From Actinosynnema pretiosum (lineage in GTDB: Bacteria > Actinomycetota > Actinomycetes > Mycobacteriales > Pseudonocardiaceae), in NCBI RefSeq assembly GCF_024171695.1, contig NZ_JAMTCF010000005.1, forward strand, positions 248,001-312,000: 64,000 bases of DNA, given 5' to 3'. The notes beneath the pieces are model-generated. The model ran no database searches. It was not told the origin of the DNA and was given only the letters and a program-made list of their open reading frames with translations. Below, in pieces: positions 1 through 8,409 of this stretch (position 1 is the stretch's first letter; every line of letters starts with the position of its first letter). The position numbers and the translations under genes were made by a program.

Positions 1-28
1 CGGCGACGTTCACCTGGGAGGCCAGGGG

Positions 29-1288
29 GTGAGGACCCGGTGGCGCCTGGTGGCGCGGTGCGCCCTGGCGTTCACCGGCGCCGTCGCGCTCACCCTCGCG
101 CTGTGCGCGTTCGTCCCGGTGCTGTGGGGCTGGCGGCCGGTGGTGGTCACCTCCGGGTCGATGGGGCCGCTCGTGCGCCCCGGCGACGTGGTGCTGCTCG
201 ACCCCGCACCCGACCGCGAACCGCTGGTCGGGGACGTCGTCGTCTACTCCCGGTCCGGCGCGCCGTCGGTGACGCACCGGGTCGTCGGCCGCGACGACGA
301 CGGCCGCTACCGCACCAGGGGCGACGCGAACCCCACCCCGGACGCGGCGTCCGTCGCGCCCGAGGACGTGCTGGGGCGGGTGCGCGGGCTGGTGCCGGGG
401 CTCGGCGCGCCCGCGCTGTTCCTGCGGCGGCACCCGTCCGCCGCCGTCCCGCTGGCCGTGCTCGGCGGCGCGGGGCTGCTCGTGCTGCTGCTGGCCGGGC
501 GCAAGCCCCGCGCCGCCGCCGCCGTGCTGCTGGTCCCCGCGCTCGCGGTCACCGCGGGCGGGGTCGCCGGGCGCACCGAGGCGGCGTTCTCCGCGACCGC
601 CGCCGTGCCCGCGAGCGTCGGGACGGTCTCCCGCTTCTACCCGCAGAAGGTGCTCGCCGCGAACCCGGTCGGCTACTGGCGGCTCGGCGAGAGGTCCGGG
701 ACCGCCCGCGCCGACGAGCGCGGCGCGAACCCGCTCACCTGCGTCGGGGCCACCGGCGGCGCGCCGGGCGCCCGGCCGCCGGACTCGGACACCGCGACCA
801 CCCTGCCGACCGCGTCGGCCCACTGCGCCGCAGGCAGCGGAGCGGCGCTGAGCTTCACCGGGCCGTTCACGGTGATCACGTGGACGCGCTCGACGGCGTC
901 CTCCCCGACCCCGCACGGCCGCCTCGTCGCCAAGTACGGCGGCGGGACCGGGCAGATCAACTACCTGCTGTCCTGGAACGACGCCACGACGGCCATGCGC
1001 GCCTTGCTGGACACCGAGAACGGGCGGTACACCGTGGTCAAGCCGATGCCGTTGGACACGGCCTGGCACGAGGTGGCGATGACCTGGGACGGGGCCTTCC
1101 TGCGGCTGTACCTGGACGGGCAGCCGAGCGGCTCCACCGCGACGACGGGCACCCCGGTGACCACGTCGAAGCCGTTCACGCTCGGGTACACCGACTCCGA
1201 CTCCGTGGTGGGGGACGTGGACGAGGTGTCGGTGTTCGCGCGGGCGCTGAGCGACGCGGAGATCGCCGACCTGCACGCCGCGTCCTGA
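29..1288 (+). CDS. SipW-type signal peptidase I fused to a LamG-like domain
   Basis: A 419-residue membrane protein. An N-terminal membrane segment is followed by the S26B peptidase core: SGSM carrying the nucleophilic Ser, the VTHRVV segment with a His in place of the bacterial Lys, and RGDANP with the Asp. That Ser/His/Asp set is the archaeal/ER/SipW type. A second hydrophobic segment around residues 140-180 ends in EAAFSATA, which resembles the cleavage region of SipW substrates of the TasA/camelysin type. Residues about 200-419 look like a concanavalin/LamG sandwich (GYWRLGE near its start, WHEVAMTWDG and LYLDGQ later). The GTG at 29 has a GGGAGG-like ribosome site about 10 bases upstream. 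The fusion suggests an enzyme joined to its own putative exported substrate; this is inference. The peptidase call is firm and the LamG call moderate. Confidence 0.8.
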   Translation: MRTRWRLVARCALAFTGAVALTLALCAFVPVLWGWRPVVVTSGSMGPLVRPGDVVLLDPAPDREPLVGDVVVYSRSGAPSVTHRVVGRDDDGRYRTRGDANPTPDAASVAPEDVLGRVRGLVPGLGAPALFLRRHPSAAVPLAVLGGAGLLVLLLAGRKPRAAAAVLLVPALAVTAGGVAGRTEAAFSATAAVPASVGTVSRFYPQKVLAANPVGYWRLGERSGTARADERGANPLTCVGATGGAPGARPPDSDTATTLPTASAHCAAGSGAALSFTGPFTVITWTRSTASSPTPHGRLVAKYGGGTGQINYLLSWNDATTAMRALLDTENGRYTVVKPMPLDTAWHEVAMTWDGAFLRLYLDGQPSGSTATTGTPVTTSKPFTLGYTDSDSVVGDVDEVSVFARALSDAEIADLHAAS

Positions 1289-1425
1289 ACCCCCTGCCTC
1301 CTGAACCCCCGCGTCCCTCCCTGCGCCACGGTCCACTGTGGAGCCGCGCCGCGCTTCCGCCTCGTAGCTCTCGGTTCCCGCCCCTTCGCTCTCCGGAGTC
1401 GTTGCAGCGCCTAGAGTCCCGGAGC

Positions 1426-2658
1426 GTGGAAGCACAACCCCGTTCCCCGTTCCCGCCGTGGCTGACCGCCGCGCTCGCGCTGTCCGCCCTGCCGGTCACC
1501 GGTCCCGGCGAGCAGGGCCTGCTCGGCGTCGGCCGGGTGGACCTGTCCCTGACCTGGCCCGGCCCGCTGGTGCTCGTCCTGCTCCTGGTCGCCACCGGCG
1601 CGGCCGTCGCGTTCGCCCGGCACTGGCCGTGGCTGCTGCTCATGGGCGTGATGTGGAAGGTCCCGCTGCTGCTGTGGGCGTTCTGGCCCACCGACCACCC
1701 GTCCGCCGCCGTGCTCGGGCTGAGCGCGGGCGGCGGGGCGCTGGTGGTCGTGGGCGCGCTGGCCGCCGCGACCGCGCTGGACCGGGGCGCGCCCGCGCTG
1801 GTGGGCGCGGTGGTCGGCGCGCTGCTGCTGTCCGCGCTTCCCACGCCCCGCAGCGCGGTGGTGGACCTGGTGCTGCTGCTGGTGGCCCTGCTCGGGGGTG
1901 TGCTCGCGGTCGCGGGCGCCCGCGCCCCGCTCCCCGAACCGCTCACCGACCGGGCCCGCCGCCTCGGCTTCCTGGCCGCGCTGCTCCCGCTGGTGCTGGC
2001 CGCGACCGAGCACCTGGTGAACCTGGGGGTCGACGCCCCCGACGGCGAGTTCGCGCCGGTGGCCAGCACGGCGGCGGGCGTGCTGGTCGCGCTGCTGGCG
2101 GCGGGCGCCGCGCTGGCCGTGACCAGGGGCGCGCTGCTGCGCACCGCCGCGTGCGCCGTGCTGCTGGCCGCGCTGGCCAACCCGATCGACTCGGCGTTGC
2201 GGCAGGTCGAGAACCCGTGGCAGCCCGCGCTCCTGGCGCTGGTGGTGGGCGTCGCGGTGGCCCGCACCCGCTGGTCCGCGCTGACGGCGGTGGCGCTGAG
2301 CGCGGTGCTGGCGGTGTCCGTGCTGCTGTCCGGCCCGCTGCCGGGCAGTCCCACCGCGCAGGGCGACCAGGTGCTGCCGCCGTGGCTGCTGCTGGCGCTC
2401 GCGGTCGCGGCGGCGGTGACGGCGGTGGCCGGGGTGACGCCGGTGCTGGCCGGGACGCGCGCGCTGCCGGTGCTGGTGGGACCGCTGCTGCTGGCGGGCT
2501 GCTGGGCGGCGCGCGACGCGGCGCGGGTGTTCGTGCCGGGCGGCGACCTGCCCGCGCCGGACCGGACCGCGCTGTGGGGCCTGCTGCTCGCCGGGGCGGC
2601 GTTCCTGCTGCTGGTGGCCGCGTTCCAGGACCACCGGGCGGTCCCGCCGCGCGGCTGA
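1426..2658 (+). CDS. polytopic membrane protein of unknown function
   Basis: A 410-residue, very hydrophobic protein with roughly ten or more predicted transmembrane segments rich in Leu, Ala and Val. No catalytic motif or family signature is recognised. The GTG at 1426 was chosen because it precedes a short polar N-terminus (VEAQPRSPFPPW) that leads directly into the first membrane helix; upstream the same frame only mirrors the preceding gene. It lies 137 bases after the signal-peptidase fusion on the same strand and ends just before a strong hairpin at 2667-2697, so the two may share a transcript. No function is proposed. Confidence 0.65.
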   Translation: MEAQPRSPFPPWLTAALALSALPVTGPGEQGLLGVGRVDLSLTWPGPLVLVLLLVATGAAVAFARHWPWLLLMGVMWKVPLLLWAFWPTDHPSAAVLGLSAGGGALVVVGALAAATALDRGAPALVGAVVGALLLSALPTPRSAVVDLVLLLVALLGGVLAVAGARAPLPEPLTDRARRLGFLAALLPLVLAATEHLVNLGVDAPDGEFAPVASTAAGVLVALLAAGAALAVTRGALLRTAACAVLLAALANPIDSALRQVENPWQPALLALVVGVAVARTRWSALTAVALSAVLAVSVLLSGPLPGSPTAQGDQVLPPWLLLALAVAAAVTAVAGVTPVLAGTRALPVLVGPLLLAGCWAARDAARVFVPGGDLPAPDRTALWGLLLAGAAFLLLVAAFQDHRAVPPRG

Positions 2659-2666
2659 GCGGGGTG

Positions 2667-2697
2667 GGGGAGCACCACCTGCCGGAAGGTGCTCCCC
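2667..2697. terminator. bidirectional intrinsic terminator hairpin
   Basis: GGGGAGCACC at 2667-2676 pairs perfectly with GGTGCTCCCC at 2688-2697 around an 11-base loop. It sits between the convergent genes ending at 2658 (+) and 2720 (-). No U-tract follows, as is usual in actinomycetes. Confidence 0.75.
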
Positions 2698-2719
2698 GGT
2701 CTTCGGCGCCTGCCCGCGA

Positions 2720-3109
2720 TCACTCGGCCAGCGCGGCGCGAATCCTGCCGATGACCGCCTGCTCGGCCTCCCCGACCTTCCCGTCGGCCTCGGCGACCTG
2801 GTGGCAGATCGCCTCGACGGCGGCCGGGAACGTCGCGGCGTCGGCCGGGGACTTGGCGGCCAGGACGCGCGCGGACTGCCGCAGCGCCTCCATGACCCGC
2901 TCCTCCAGTTCGGCCTCGGCGATCCCGGACAGGTCGACCCTGCTGGAGTGCAAGGCGTTCCGCAGGTCGGGGGACAGGTTCTTGAGCGCCTGCAACCCCG
3001 CGTACCGCTCCTGGATCACCGGGCCGGGGTCGGCGTGCGAGACGAGCAGCATCACACCGAAGACGGCTTCACGCAGAGCGTTGCTCTCCGCGCCAGTGTA
3101 GAAGATCAT
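2720..3109 (-). CDS. small TerB-like helical protein
   Basis: A 129-residue soluble protein, predicted all-helical. Its C-terminal part (AEADGKVGEAEQAVIGRI) resembles the acidic D-x-x-(I/V)-x-x-x-E pattern of TerB (tellurite-resistance-type) domains, thought to bind metal. The start is the ATG at 3107-3109. It is transcribed towards the hairpin at 2667-2697 and stands apart from the MFS gene downstream of it in coordinates. The family assignment rests on this short motif only; a plain hypothetical protein is the alternative. Confidence 0.5.
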   Translation of the reverse strand: MIFYTGAESNALREAVFGVMLLVSHADPGPVIQERYAGLQALKNLSPDLRNALHSSRVDLSGIAEAELEERVMEALRQSARVLAAKSPADAATFPAAVEAICHQVAEADGKVGEAEQAVIGRIRAALAE

Positions 3110-3342
3110 GCGGTCAGCATAGGGATTCCGCGCCCGCACCCGATGGCGACCGCGCCGCTCTCCCCGTTCAGCGGTCGGCTCTCCGGCGACCTCCGCTGAC
3201 CGGTGGTCCAGACCGGTCCGGGGTCGTTCCGGAACGATCGGACCACCCGCCCGCTCCGCCGGGCGGTGGAGCCGGGCGGTGGACCGGTCCGGGAGAACCC
3301 GCCGCGCGCGCCACCGGACCCCGGCCCGGTGGCGCGCCCGCC

Positions 3343-4632
3343 TCACGCCCTGCGCAGCGGGGCCACGCCCGGCGCCCCGCCCTCCTGCCCGATCTCCGGC
3401 ACCCGGCGCACCGCGAGCGCGCCCACGACGCCCAGCAGCGCCAGGAACCCGAAGAACGCCGTGTACCCGCCCAGCGCCAGCAGCAGCGGCGCCACCAGCG
3501 GCACCAGGGACTGCGGCAGCATGTTCGCGATGTTCACGATCCCCAGGTCCTTGCCCGCGTTCGCCCCGTCCGGCAGCACCCGCACGCACATCGCCATGTC
3601 CACCGCCAGGAACATGCCCATGCCCAGCCCGAGCACGCCCGCCGCCACGAACACCACGGTGAGCGAGGGCGCGAACGCCAGCAGCGCCATGGACAGCACG
3701 CCGATCGCCGCCGACGCGATCACGAACGGCTTCTGCCGCCGCAGCACGTCCGACAGGTAGCCGCAGCCCAGGCTGCCGATGATCGCGGCGGGCACGTTCA
3801 CCACCGACCAGATCAGCACCAGCCCGCCGACCTCGGCCTGCCCGACCCCGAAGCGCTGGATCAGGTACAGCGACACGTAGCTGCCCGCCGCGTACGTCGC
3901 GGTGATCAGGAACCGCACCAGCCACGCCCACCCGAACGCCGGGTAGCGGCGCGGGTCCAGCCAGAACGACTTCAGCAGCTCGCCCAGCCCGCCCGGCGCG
4001 ACCGGCCGCCGCTCCGGCCTGCCCTCGCGGATCAGCAGCACCGCGACCACGCCGCCCGCCGCCGCGATCGCCGCGACCACCTGCCACTGCAGCGCCGAAC
4101 CGGGCGGGAGCTGGTTCACCACGATCAGGCCCAGCATCGGCGCGAACGGGATCACCAGCCCGAGCAGCCCGGACGCCAGGCCGCGCCGCTCGGCGGGCAC
4201 CTGGTCGGCCAGCACGGCGGTCGTGGAGGCCTGCTGGAAGCTGAACAGCGCCTTCGCCAGGCACCACAGCAGCACCACCTGCCACACCGCGTCCGCCTGC
4301 CCCAGCACCACCAGCGCGGTCGCGCCGGTGAGCGAGCCGAACAGGATCCAGGTGCGGCGGCGGCCCAGCGCGAACGCCGCCAGGTCGCTGATCCGCCCGG
4401 CGATCGGGGTCACCACCAGCACCACGATCGCGGCCAGGCCGGTGGCCACGCCGAACGCGCCCGTCGCCGACCCGCTGTCCCCGGTGATCCCGACCAGGCG
4501 CAGGGTGAGCAGCAGCTGCAGCGGGGTGATGATCGCTACGTAGACCCCGAACTGCGAGGCCAGCAGCGCGGCGGCGATCCGGCCGAACCGCGTTGTCCCT
4601 GCCTTGCCGGAGGTGGGCACGTCGACGCTCAT
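3343..4632 (-). CDS. MFS transporter (GPH/sugar-porter-like)
   Basis: A 429-residue protein with about twelve hydrophobic segments. Between helices 2 and 3 it carries the loop motif GRISDLAAFALGRRRTW, typical of major facilitator transporters of the GPH/sucrose-porter type, in which Arg-rich GRRRTW is common. A repeat of that loop occurs in the second half (GYLSDVLRRQKPF). The ATG at 4630-4632 follows a GGAG about 10 bases upstream; a longer in-frame extension would start inside a poorly coding stretch. Substrate is unknown. It is divergent from the terpenoid locus, so it could be that locus's exporter, but nothing in the sequence ties it there. Confidence 0.8.
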   Translation of the reverse strand: MSVDVPTSGKAGTTRFGRIAAALLASQFGVYVAIITPLQLLLTLRLVGITGDSGSATGAFGVATGLAAIVVLVVTPIAGRISDLAAFALGRRRTWILFGSLTGATALVVLGQADAVWQVVLLWCLAKALFSFQQASTTAVLADQVPAERRGLASGLLGLVIPFAPMLGLIVVNQLPPGSALQWQVVAAIAAAGGVVAVLLIREGRPERRPVAPGGLGELLKSFWLDPRRYPAFGWAWLVRFLITATYAAGSYVSLYLIQRFGVGQAEVGGLVLIWSVVNVPAAIIGSLGCGYLSDVLRRQKPFVIASAAIGVLSMALLAFAPSLTVVFVAAGVLGLGMGMFLAVDMAMCVRVLPDGANAGKDLGIVNIANMLPQSLVPLVAPLLLALGGYTAFFGFLALLGVVGALAVRRVPEIGQEGGAPGVAPLRRA

Positions 4633-5211
4633 TCCTGGTCTCCGTTCGCGCGCGCCGGTAGGCGCCAAGTCGCGGTGGGGTCCGGCCGCGGCGTTTCATT
4701 TGCGCCGATCCGGGGTTGACGGGTGGCACGGTACGACCGCGCGCGGGCGCTGTCACCTGTTCGGCTTTCGCGCCGCCGGGGATTGCAGGGGCGCGCGGGG
4801 GCCGCTGCCAGGTGAAAAGCGCGGAGAACCGGCTGGAAAACCCCGCCAAGTGAGACGCGGACTCCGTTCGGGGGTACTTCGGGGCCTTTTCGGGGTTGCT
4901 CCGCCTGGCCGCCGCGCTTTCCGCCTGCCGGGGCAACCGCGTTGCGGCACAAGGCAAAACCCGGTGGTCGCCCGCCCGGCCGACGTGGCATCGGGATTCC
5001 GAACCTGTTGACCGGGCGGTGGGTGCGCGCGTTAGGGTAAGAGGCGGTGCAGTTAATTTCCCGGAGGTTGCCGTCGGGTAAAAGCTGCCCGGTTCGGGTT
5101 GTCTGGACACGGGACTTGACGGCATCCGGTCTTGATCGTTAGCGTTTTGCTGGATTTATTCGGCGGACAATCAAATCGAATGCGTCGCAGCCACCGCGAA
5201 AGGCTGGTCCC
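4633..5211. other. 579-base divergent intergenic region
   Basis: No credible gene is seen between the MFS gene (-) and the aminotransferase (+). The last 150 bases are AT-richer than the surroundings and hold the best promoter candidates for the terpenoid locus. Confidence 0.6.
5116..5145 (+). promoter_or_regulatory. candidate sigma-70-type promoter for the aminotransferase gene
   Basis: TTGACG at 5116-5121 is followed after 18 bases by TAGCGT at 5140-5145, close to the actinomycete TTGACR/TAGRRT consensus. It lies about 65 bases upstream of the GTG at 5212. A weaker TTGACC/TAGGGT pair lies at 5008-5038. Predicted by eye only. Confidence 0.4.
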
Positions 5212-6213
5212 GTGGCCCGGATCGTCCATCAGCTCTCCCTGAACGAGAACCACTCGCCGCCGCTGCCGGGGGTGCCCGAGGCGGTGGCCGGGTTGGTGGA
5301 CCGGGTCAACCTCACCCTGGACCCGCTGTCGGCGGGCCTGGAGGCGCGGATCGCCGAGCACCTGGACGTCGGGGCGGAGCGCGTGGTGGCCGGGGTGGGC
5401 TCGGCGGCGCTGCTCCAGCAGTTCCTGATGACCCACGCGGGCGCGGGCGCCGAGGTCGTGCACACCTGGCCCTCGTTCGAGATGTACCCGCTGCTGATCG
5501 GCAACTCGCACGCCACCGCCGTCGCCGTGCCCGGCCCCGAGGACCGGATGGACCTCGACGCGGTGGCCGCCGCCGTCACCGACGACACCAAGGTCGTCCT
5601 GCTGTGCAACCCGAACAACCCCACCGGCGAGGTGCTCGACGCCGCCCGGCTGCGCGGCCTGCTCGACGCCCTGCCGCCGCACGTGCTGCTGCTGGTGGAC
5701 GAGGCCTACCGCGAGTTCGCCGACCCGGACGTGGTCGCCGACGCGCTCGACCTCGCGCGGATCGACGACCGGGTCGCGGTCGTGCGGACCTTCTCCAAGG
5801 CGCACGGCCTGCTCGGCCTGCGCGTGGGCTACCTGGTGGGCGCCGAGAAGGTCGTCGCCCCGCTGCGGATGACCACCCTGTTCTTCCGGGTGCCCACCGT
5901 CGCCCAGGCCGCCGCGCTGGCCGCGCTCGACGCCGAGGACCAGGCGCGCCGCAACTGCGCCGCCGTGGCCGTCGAGCGCGACCGGGTCCGCGACGGCTTG
6001 GTCGAGCTGGGCCTGGACGTGCCGCCCAGCGGCGGGAACTTCGTGTGGGTGCGGCTGGGCGAGCGCAACGAGGCCTTCCGCGACCACCTGGCCGAGCACG
6101 GGATCGCCGTGCGGGTGCTGGCGGGCGGCAGCGGCGTGCGGGTGAGCACCGGGCTGCGCGAGGCCAACGACGCGGTGCTGGCGGCGGCGAAGTCCTTCAC
6201 CGCCAACGGGTAG
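5212..6213 (+). CDS. HisC-like PLP aminotransferase (class I/II)
   Basis: A 333-residue fold-type I aminotransferase related to histidinol-phosphate aminotransferase. Visible motifs are NPNNPTGE (substrate/PLP loop), DEAYREF (Asp contacting the pyridine nitrogen) and FSKAHGLLGLRVGY, where K196 would form the Schiff base. It is thus predicted active and cytosolic, transferring an amino group to or from an aromatic or imidazole-like 2-oxo acid; the substrate is unknown. The GTG at 5212 has a purine-rich GAAAGG upstream. It opens the terpenoid locus rather than a his operon. Its first residues (ARIVHQLS) closely match the N-terminus of the fused protein at 14083-15795, showing that the two share ancestry. 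Confidence 0.85.
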   Translation: MARIVHQLSLNENHSPPLPGVPEAVAGLVDRVNLTLDPLSAGLEARIAEHLDVGAERVVAGVGSAALLQQFLMTHAGAGAEVVHTWPSFEMYPLLIGNSHATAVAVPGPEDRMDLDAVAAAVTDDTKVVLLCNPNNPTGEVLDAARLRGLLDALPPHVLLLVDEAYREFADPDVVADALDLARIDDRVAVVRTFSKAHGLLGLRVGYLVGAEKVVAPLRMTTLFFRVPTVAQAAALAALDAEDQARRNCAAVAVERDRVRDGLVELGLDVPPSGGNFVWVRLGERNEAFRDHLAEHGIAVRVLAGGSGVRVSTGLREANDAVLAAAKSFTANG

Positions 6214-6299
6214 CGGACCGGGCGGCGAGGTCGGTCCACCGGCGCTGACCCGCGCGGACCGGCCTCGCCGACCCCTGCCCGCAGCACCCCGCCGCGTCC

Positions 6300-6565
6300 C
6301 GTCGCGTCCCACCGCGCGGAACCCGGACCCGCAGCGCCCCACTCCGCAGCACCTCACTCCGCCGAGCGCCGCCCCACCCGGCGTCGACCGGCCGAGCGCC
6401 GACTAGTCCAGCGCCACCCCGCCCAGCGTCGCCCCGTCGAACGTCACCCCGCAGAGCACCAACCCCGCCCAGCGCCGCCCCACCGAGCGCCGCCCCACCC
6501 AGCCCCGCCCCACCGAGCGCCACCCCACCCAGCCCCGCCCCGCCCAGTGCCACCCCGCAGAGCGC
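6300..6565 (-). repeat. 15-bp-period minisatellite; relic of a pentapeptide-repeat coding segment
   Basis: From about 6405 to 6563 the sequence repeats with a 15-base period (variants of CCGAGCGCCGCCCCA), with looser copies back to about 6300. On the minus strand this reads as pentapeptide units such as ALGGA, GLGGV and ALGGA. After a single-base frame change come VLCGV TFDGA TLGGV and a stop near 6403. A-L-x-x-x repetition with a 15-base period is the signature of pentapeptide-repeat proteins. No good start or upstream gene body is visible, so this is a degenerate remnant or non-coding minisatellite. It occupies most of the 477-base gap before the cyclase gene. Confidence 0.6.
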
Positions 6566-6690
6566 AGGCAGGCAGAGCCCGCCCCACCCCGCCCTACCCG
6601 TCCCGCCGGGGGCTCCACCCCTCGCCCCGCGACCTCGAAGCGCCCACCGCCCACGAGTTCCGGCCCCGCTGCCGGGCGAGAGGAGCCAGC

Positions 6691-8373
6691 ATGACCTCGG
6701 TCCACGCCGACCCGGACCCGTTCACGGACGTGCTAGACCGCGCCATCACCGAGGGCGCCGAGGCCCTGTTCCGCGCCCAGCGCCCGGACGGCGTGTTCGA
6801 CTACAGCGAGGACAACCTCACCTCCACCCTCGGCACCGTCGGCGCCCTGTCCGCGCTGCACTACGCCGACCCCGAGGGCAGCGCCGACCTGATCGAGGCG
6901 GGCGCGGGCTGGTTGCGCCGCACCCAGAACGAGGACGGCGGCTGGGCCATGGTCCCCGGCCTGCCCAGCGAGGCGGGCCCCACCGCCGTCTCCTCCGCCG
7001 TGCTGCACCTGGTCGACCCGGTCGGCAGCGCCGCCCAGGTCGGGGCCGGGCAGCGCTGGATGGACGAGCACGGCGGCCTGGAGGCCATCCCGCACCCGGA
7101 GGTCGTCTCCTGGTGCCGCCAGTACTACGGCTTCGTCGGCTGGCTCGCCCCCGAGGACATGCGCCGCTTCCCCCTCGAACTGGCGCTGCTGCCCGGCCTC
7201 TACCGCAGGCTGTTCGACCTGCGCGTGCCGATGGCCTCCGCGCTCGGCCTCGCCCAGGCCAAGCACAAGCCGCTCAACCCCCTGCAGCGCCTGCTCGCCC
7301 GCCTGGGCACGCCGAACGCGCTCACCGCCATCCGCCAGGTCTACGAGCACGAGGGCTCCACCGGCGCGTGGTGCGAGAACGCCTGGGTCACCGGCCTGGT
7401 CTGCACCGGCCTGGCCCGAGCCGACCTCGCGCCCGACATGGTCGCCGCCGCCGTCGGCTGGTTCCGCCGCACCATGGACCCCGACGGCTGGTGGCAGACC
7501 GGCCCGCTCGACGCCGCCTGGACGATGTACGCGGTGCGCGGCCTCACCGAGGTCGGCTACGCCGACGACCCGCGCCTGGTCGCCTCCAGGGACCTGTTCA
7601 CCCGCCTCCAGCAGCACCGCCCGTTCCTGGCGTTCGGCTGCCCGCCCGGCTACTGGGGCTGGGCCGGGACGGAGGGCTGGCCGTCCACGCTGGAGACCGG
7701 CGAGATCCTGTCCGTGCTGTGCAGGCTCCCCGGCGACGAGCAGGCGAGCGCGGTCGAGCGCGGCGTCGACTGGCTCACCCGCGTGCAGGACACCCGAGGC
7801 TCCTGGGGCCTGTGCGTGAAGAACACCAAGGTCGCCAACAGCGGCCCGTGCCCGATGACCACCGTGCAGGCCGTCGACGCGCTGCTCGACGCGGGCGTGC
7901 CCGCCACCGACCCCAGGGTGAGCCGCGCCCTGACCTGGTTGGGCGAGGCCCAGCTGCCGGACGGCTCGTTCGAGTCGGTCTGGTACCGCCAGCACACGAT
8001 GGGCACCGCCGCCGTCCTGGAGACCTTCACCAGGGTCGGCCGCACCGACGACCCGGTGGCACGCAAGGCCGTGGCCTGGCTGGAGCGCGCCAGGCTCGAC
8101 GACGGCTCCTGGGGCGACGGCGCGGGCGCGCCCGGCACGGTCGAGGAAACCGGCTGGGCGGTGTCGGCGCTGCTCGCCGCAGGCGCGGACGCGGCAGGCC
8201 TGCGCACCGGCGTCGACTGGCTGCTCGCCCACCGCGCGGACGGCGGCGGCTGGCCGTCGGAGATCGTCCACGAGTACGTGCGGCACGTCAGCCGCTACAC
8301 CAACCCCGCGTTCGCCCAGGGCATGGCGCTGCGCGCGCTGGGCCGCTACCGGGACGCGGTCGCCAAGCCCTGA
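6691..8373 (+). CDS. squalene/oxidosqualene-cyclase-like protein lacking the DXDD/DCTAE acid
   Basis: A 560-residue alpha-barrel protein of the prenyltransferase/squalene-cyclase superfamily. Several QW-type repeats are visible (QNEDGGWA, DPDGWW, QDTRGSWG, QLPDGSFES, RLDDGSWGDG). Where squalene-hopene cyclases have DVDDTA and oxidosqualene cyclases have DCTAE, this protein reads GWP-STLETGE (S332 to E338): the general-acid Asp is replaced, while the surrounding GWP, T and final E are kept. The ATG at 6691 has a strong GAGAGGAG site. Its partner genes encode a prenyl diphosphate synthase, UbiA prenyltransferase and FAD monooxygenase, so an epoxide- or prenyl-tail-modifying cyclase is plausible; a non-catalytic role cannot be excluded. 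It is slightly shorter than hopene cyclases (about 630 residues). Confidence 0.75.
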   Translation: MTSVHADPDPFTDVLDRAITEGAEALFRAQRPDGVFDYSEDNLTSTLGTVGALSALHYADPEGSADLIEAGAGWLRRTQNEDGGWAMVPGLPSEAGPTAVSSAVLHLVDPVGSAAQVGAGQRWMDEHGGLEAIPHPEVVSWCRQYYGFVGWLAPEDMRRFPLELALLPGLYRRLFDLRVPMASALGLAQAKHKPLNPLQRLLARLGTPNALTAIRQVYEHEGSTGAWCENAWVTGLVCTGLARADLAPDMVAAAVGWFRRTMDPDGWWQTGPLDAAWTMYAVRGLTEVGYADDPRLVASRDLFTRLQQHRPFLAFGCPPGYWGWAGTEGWPSTLETGEILSVLCRLPGDEQASAVERGVDWLTRVQDTRGSWGLCVKNTKVANSGPCPMTTVQAVDALLDAGVPATDPRVSRALTWLGEAQLPDGSFESVWYRQHTMGTAAVLETFTRVGRTDDPVARKAVAWLERARLDDGSWGDGAGAPGTVEETGWAVSALLAAGADAAGLRTGVDWLLAHRADGGGWPSEIVHEYVRHVSRYTNPAFAQGMALRALGRYRDAVAKP

Positions 8374-8409
8374 CCCCGGCCGTTCCCGCACCAGTCCCAG
8401 GAGAACCCG

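Noticed and set aside
5212-6213. Histidine-biosynthesis HisC
   Set aside because: No other his genes adjoin it; it opens a terpenoid locus and has a degenerate paralogue fused to a prenyl synthase there.
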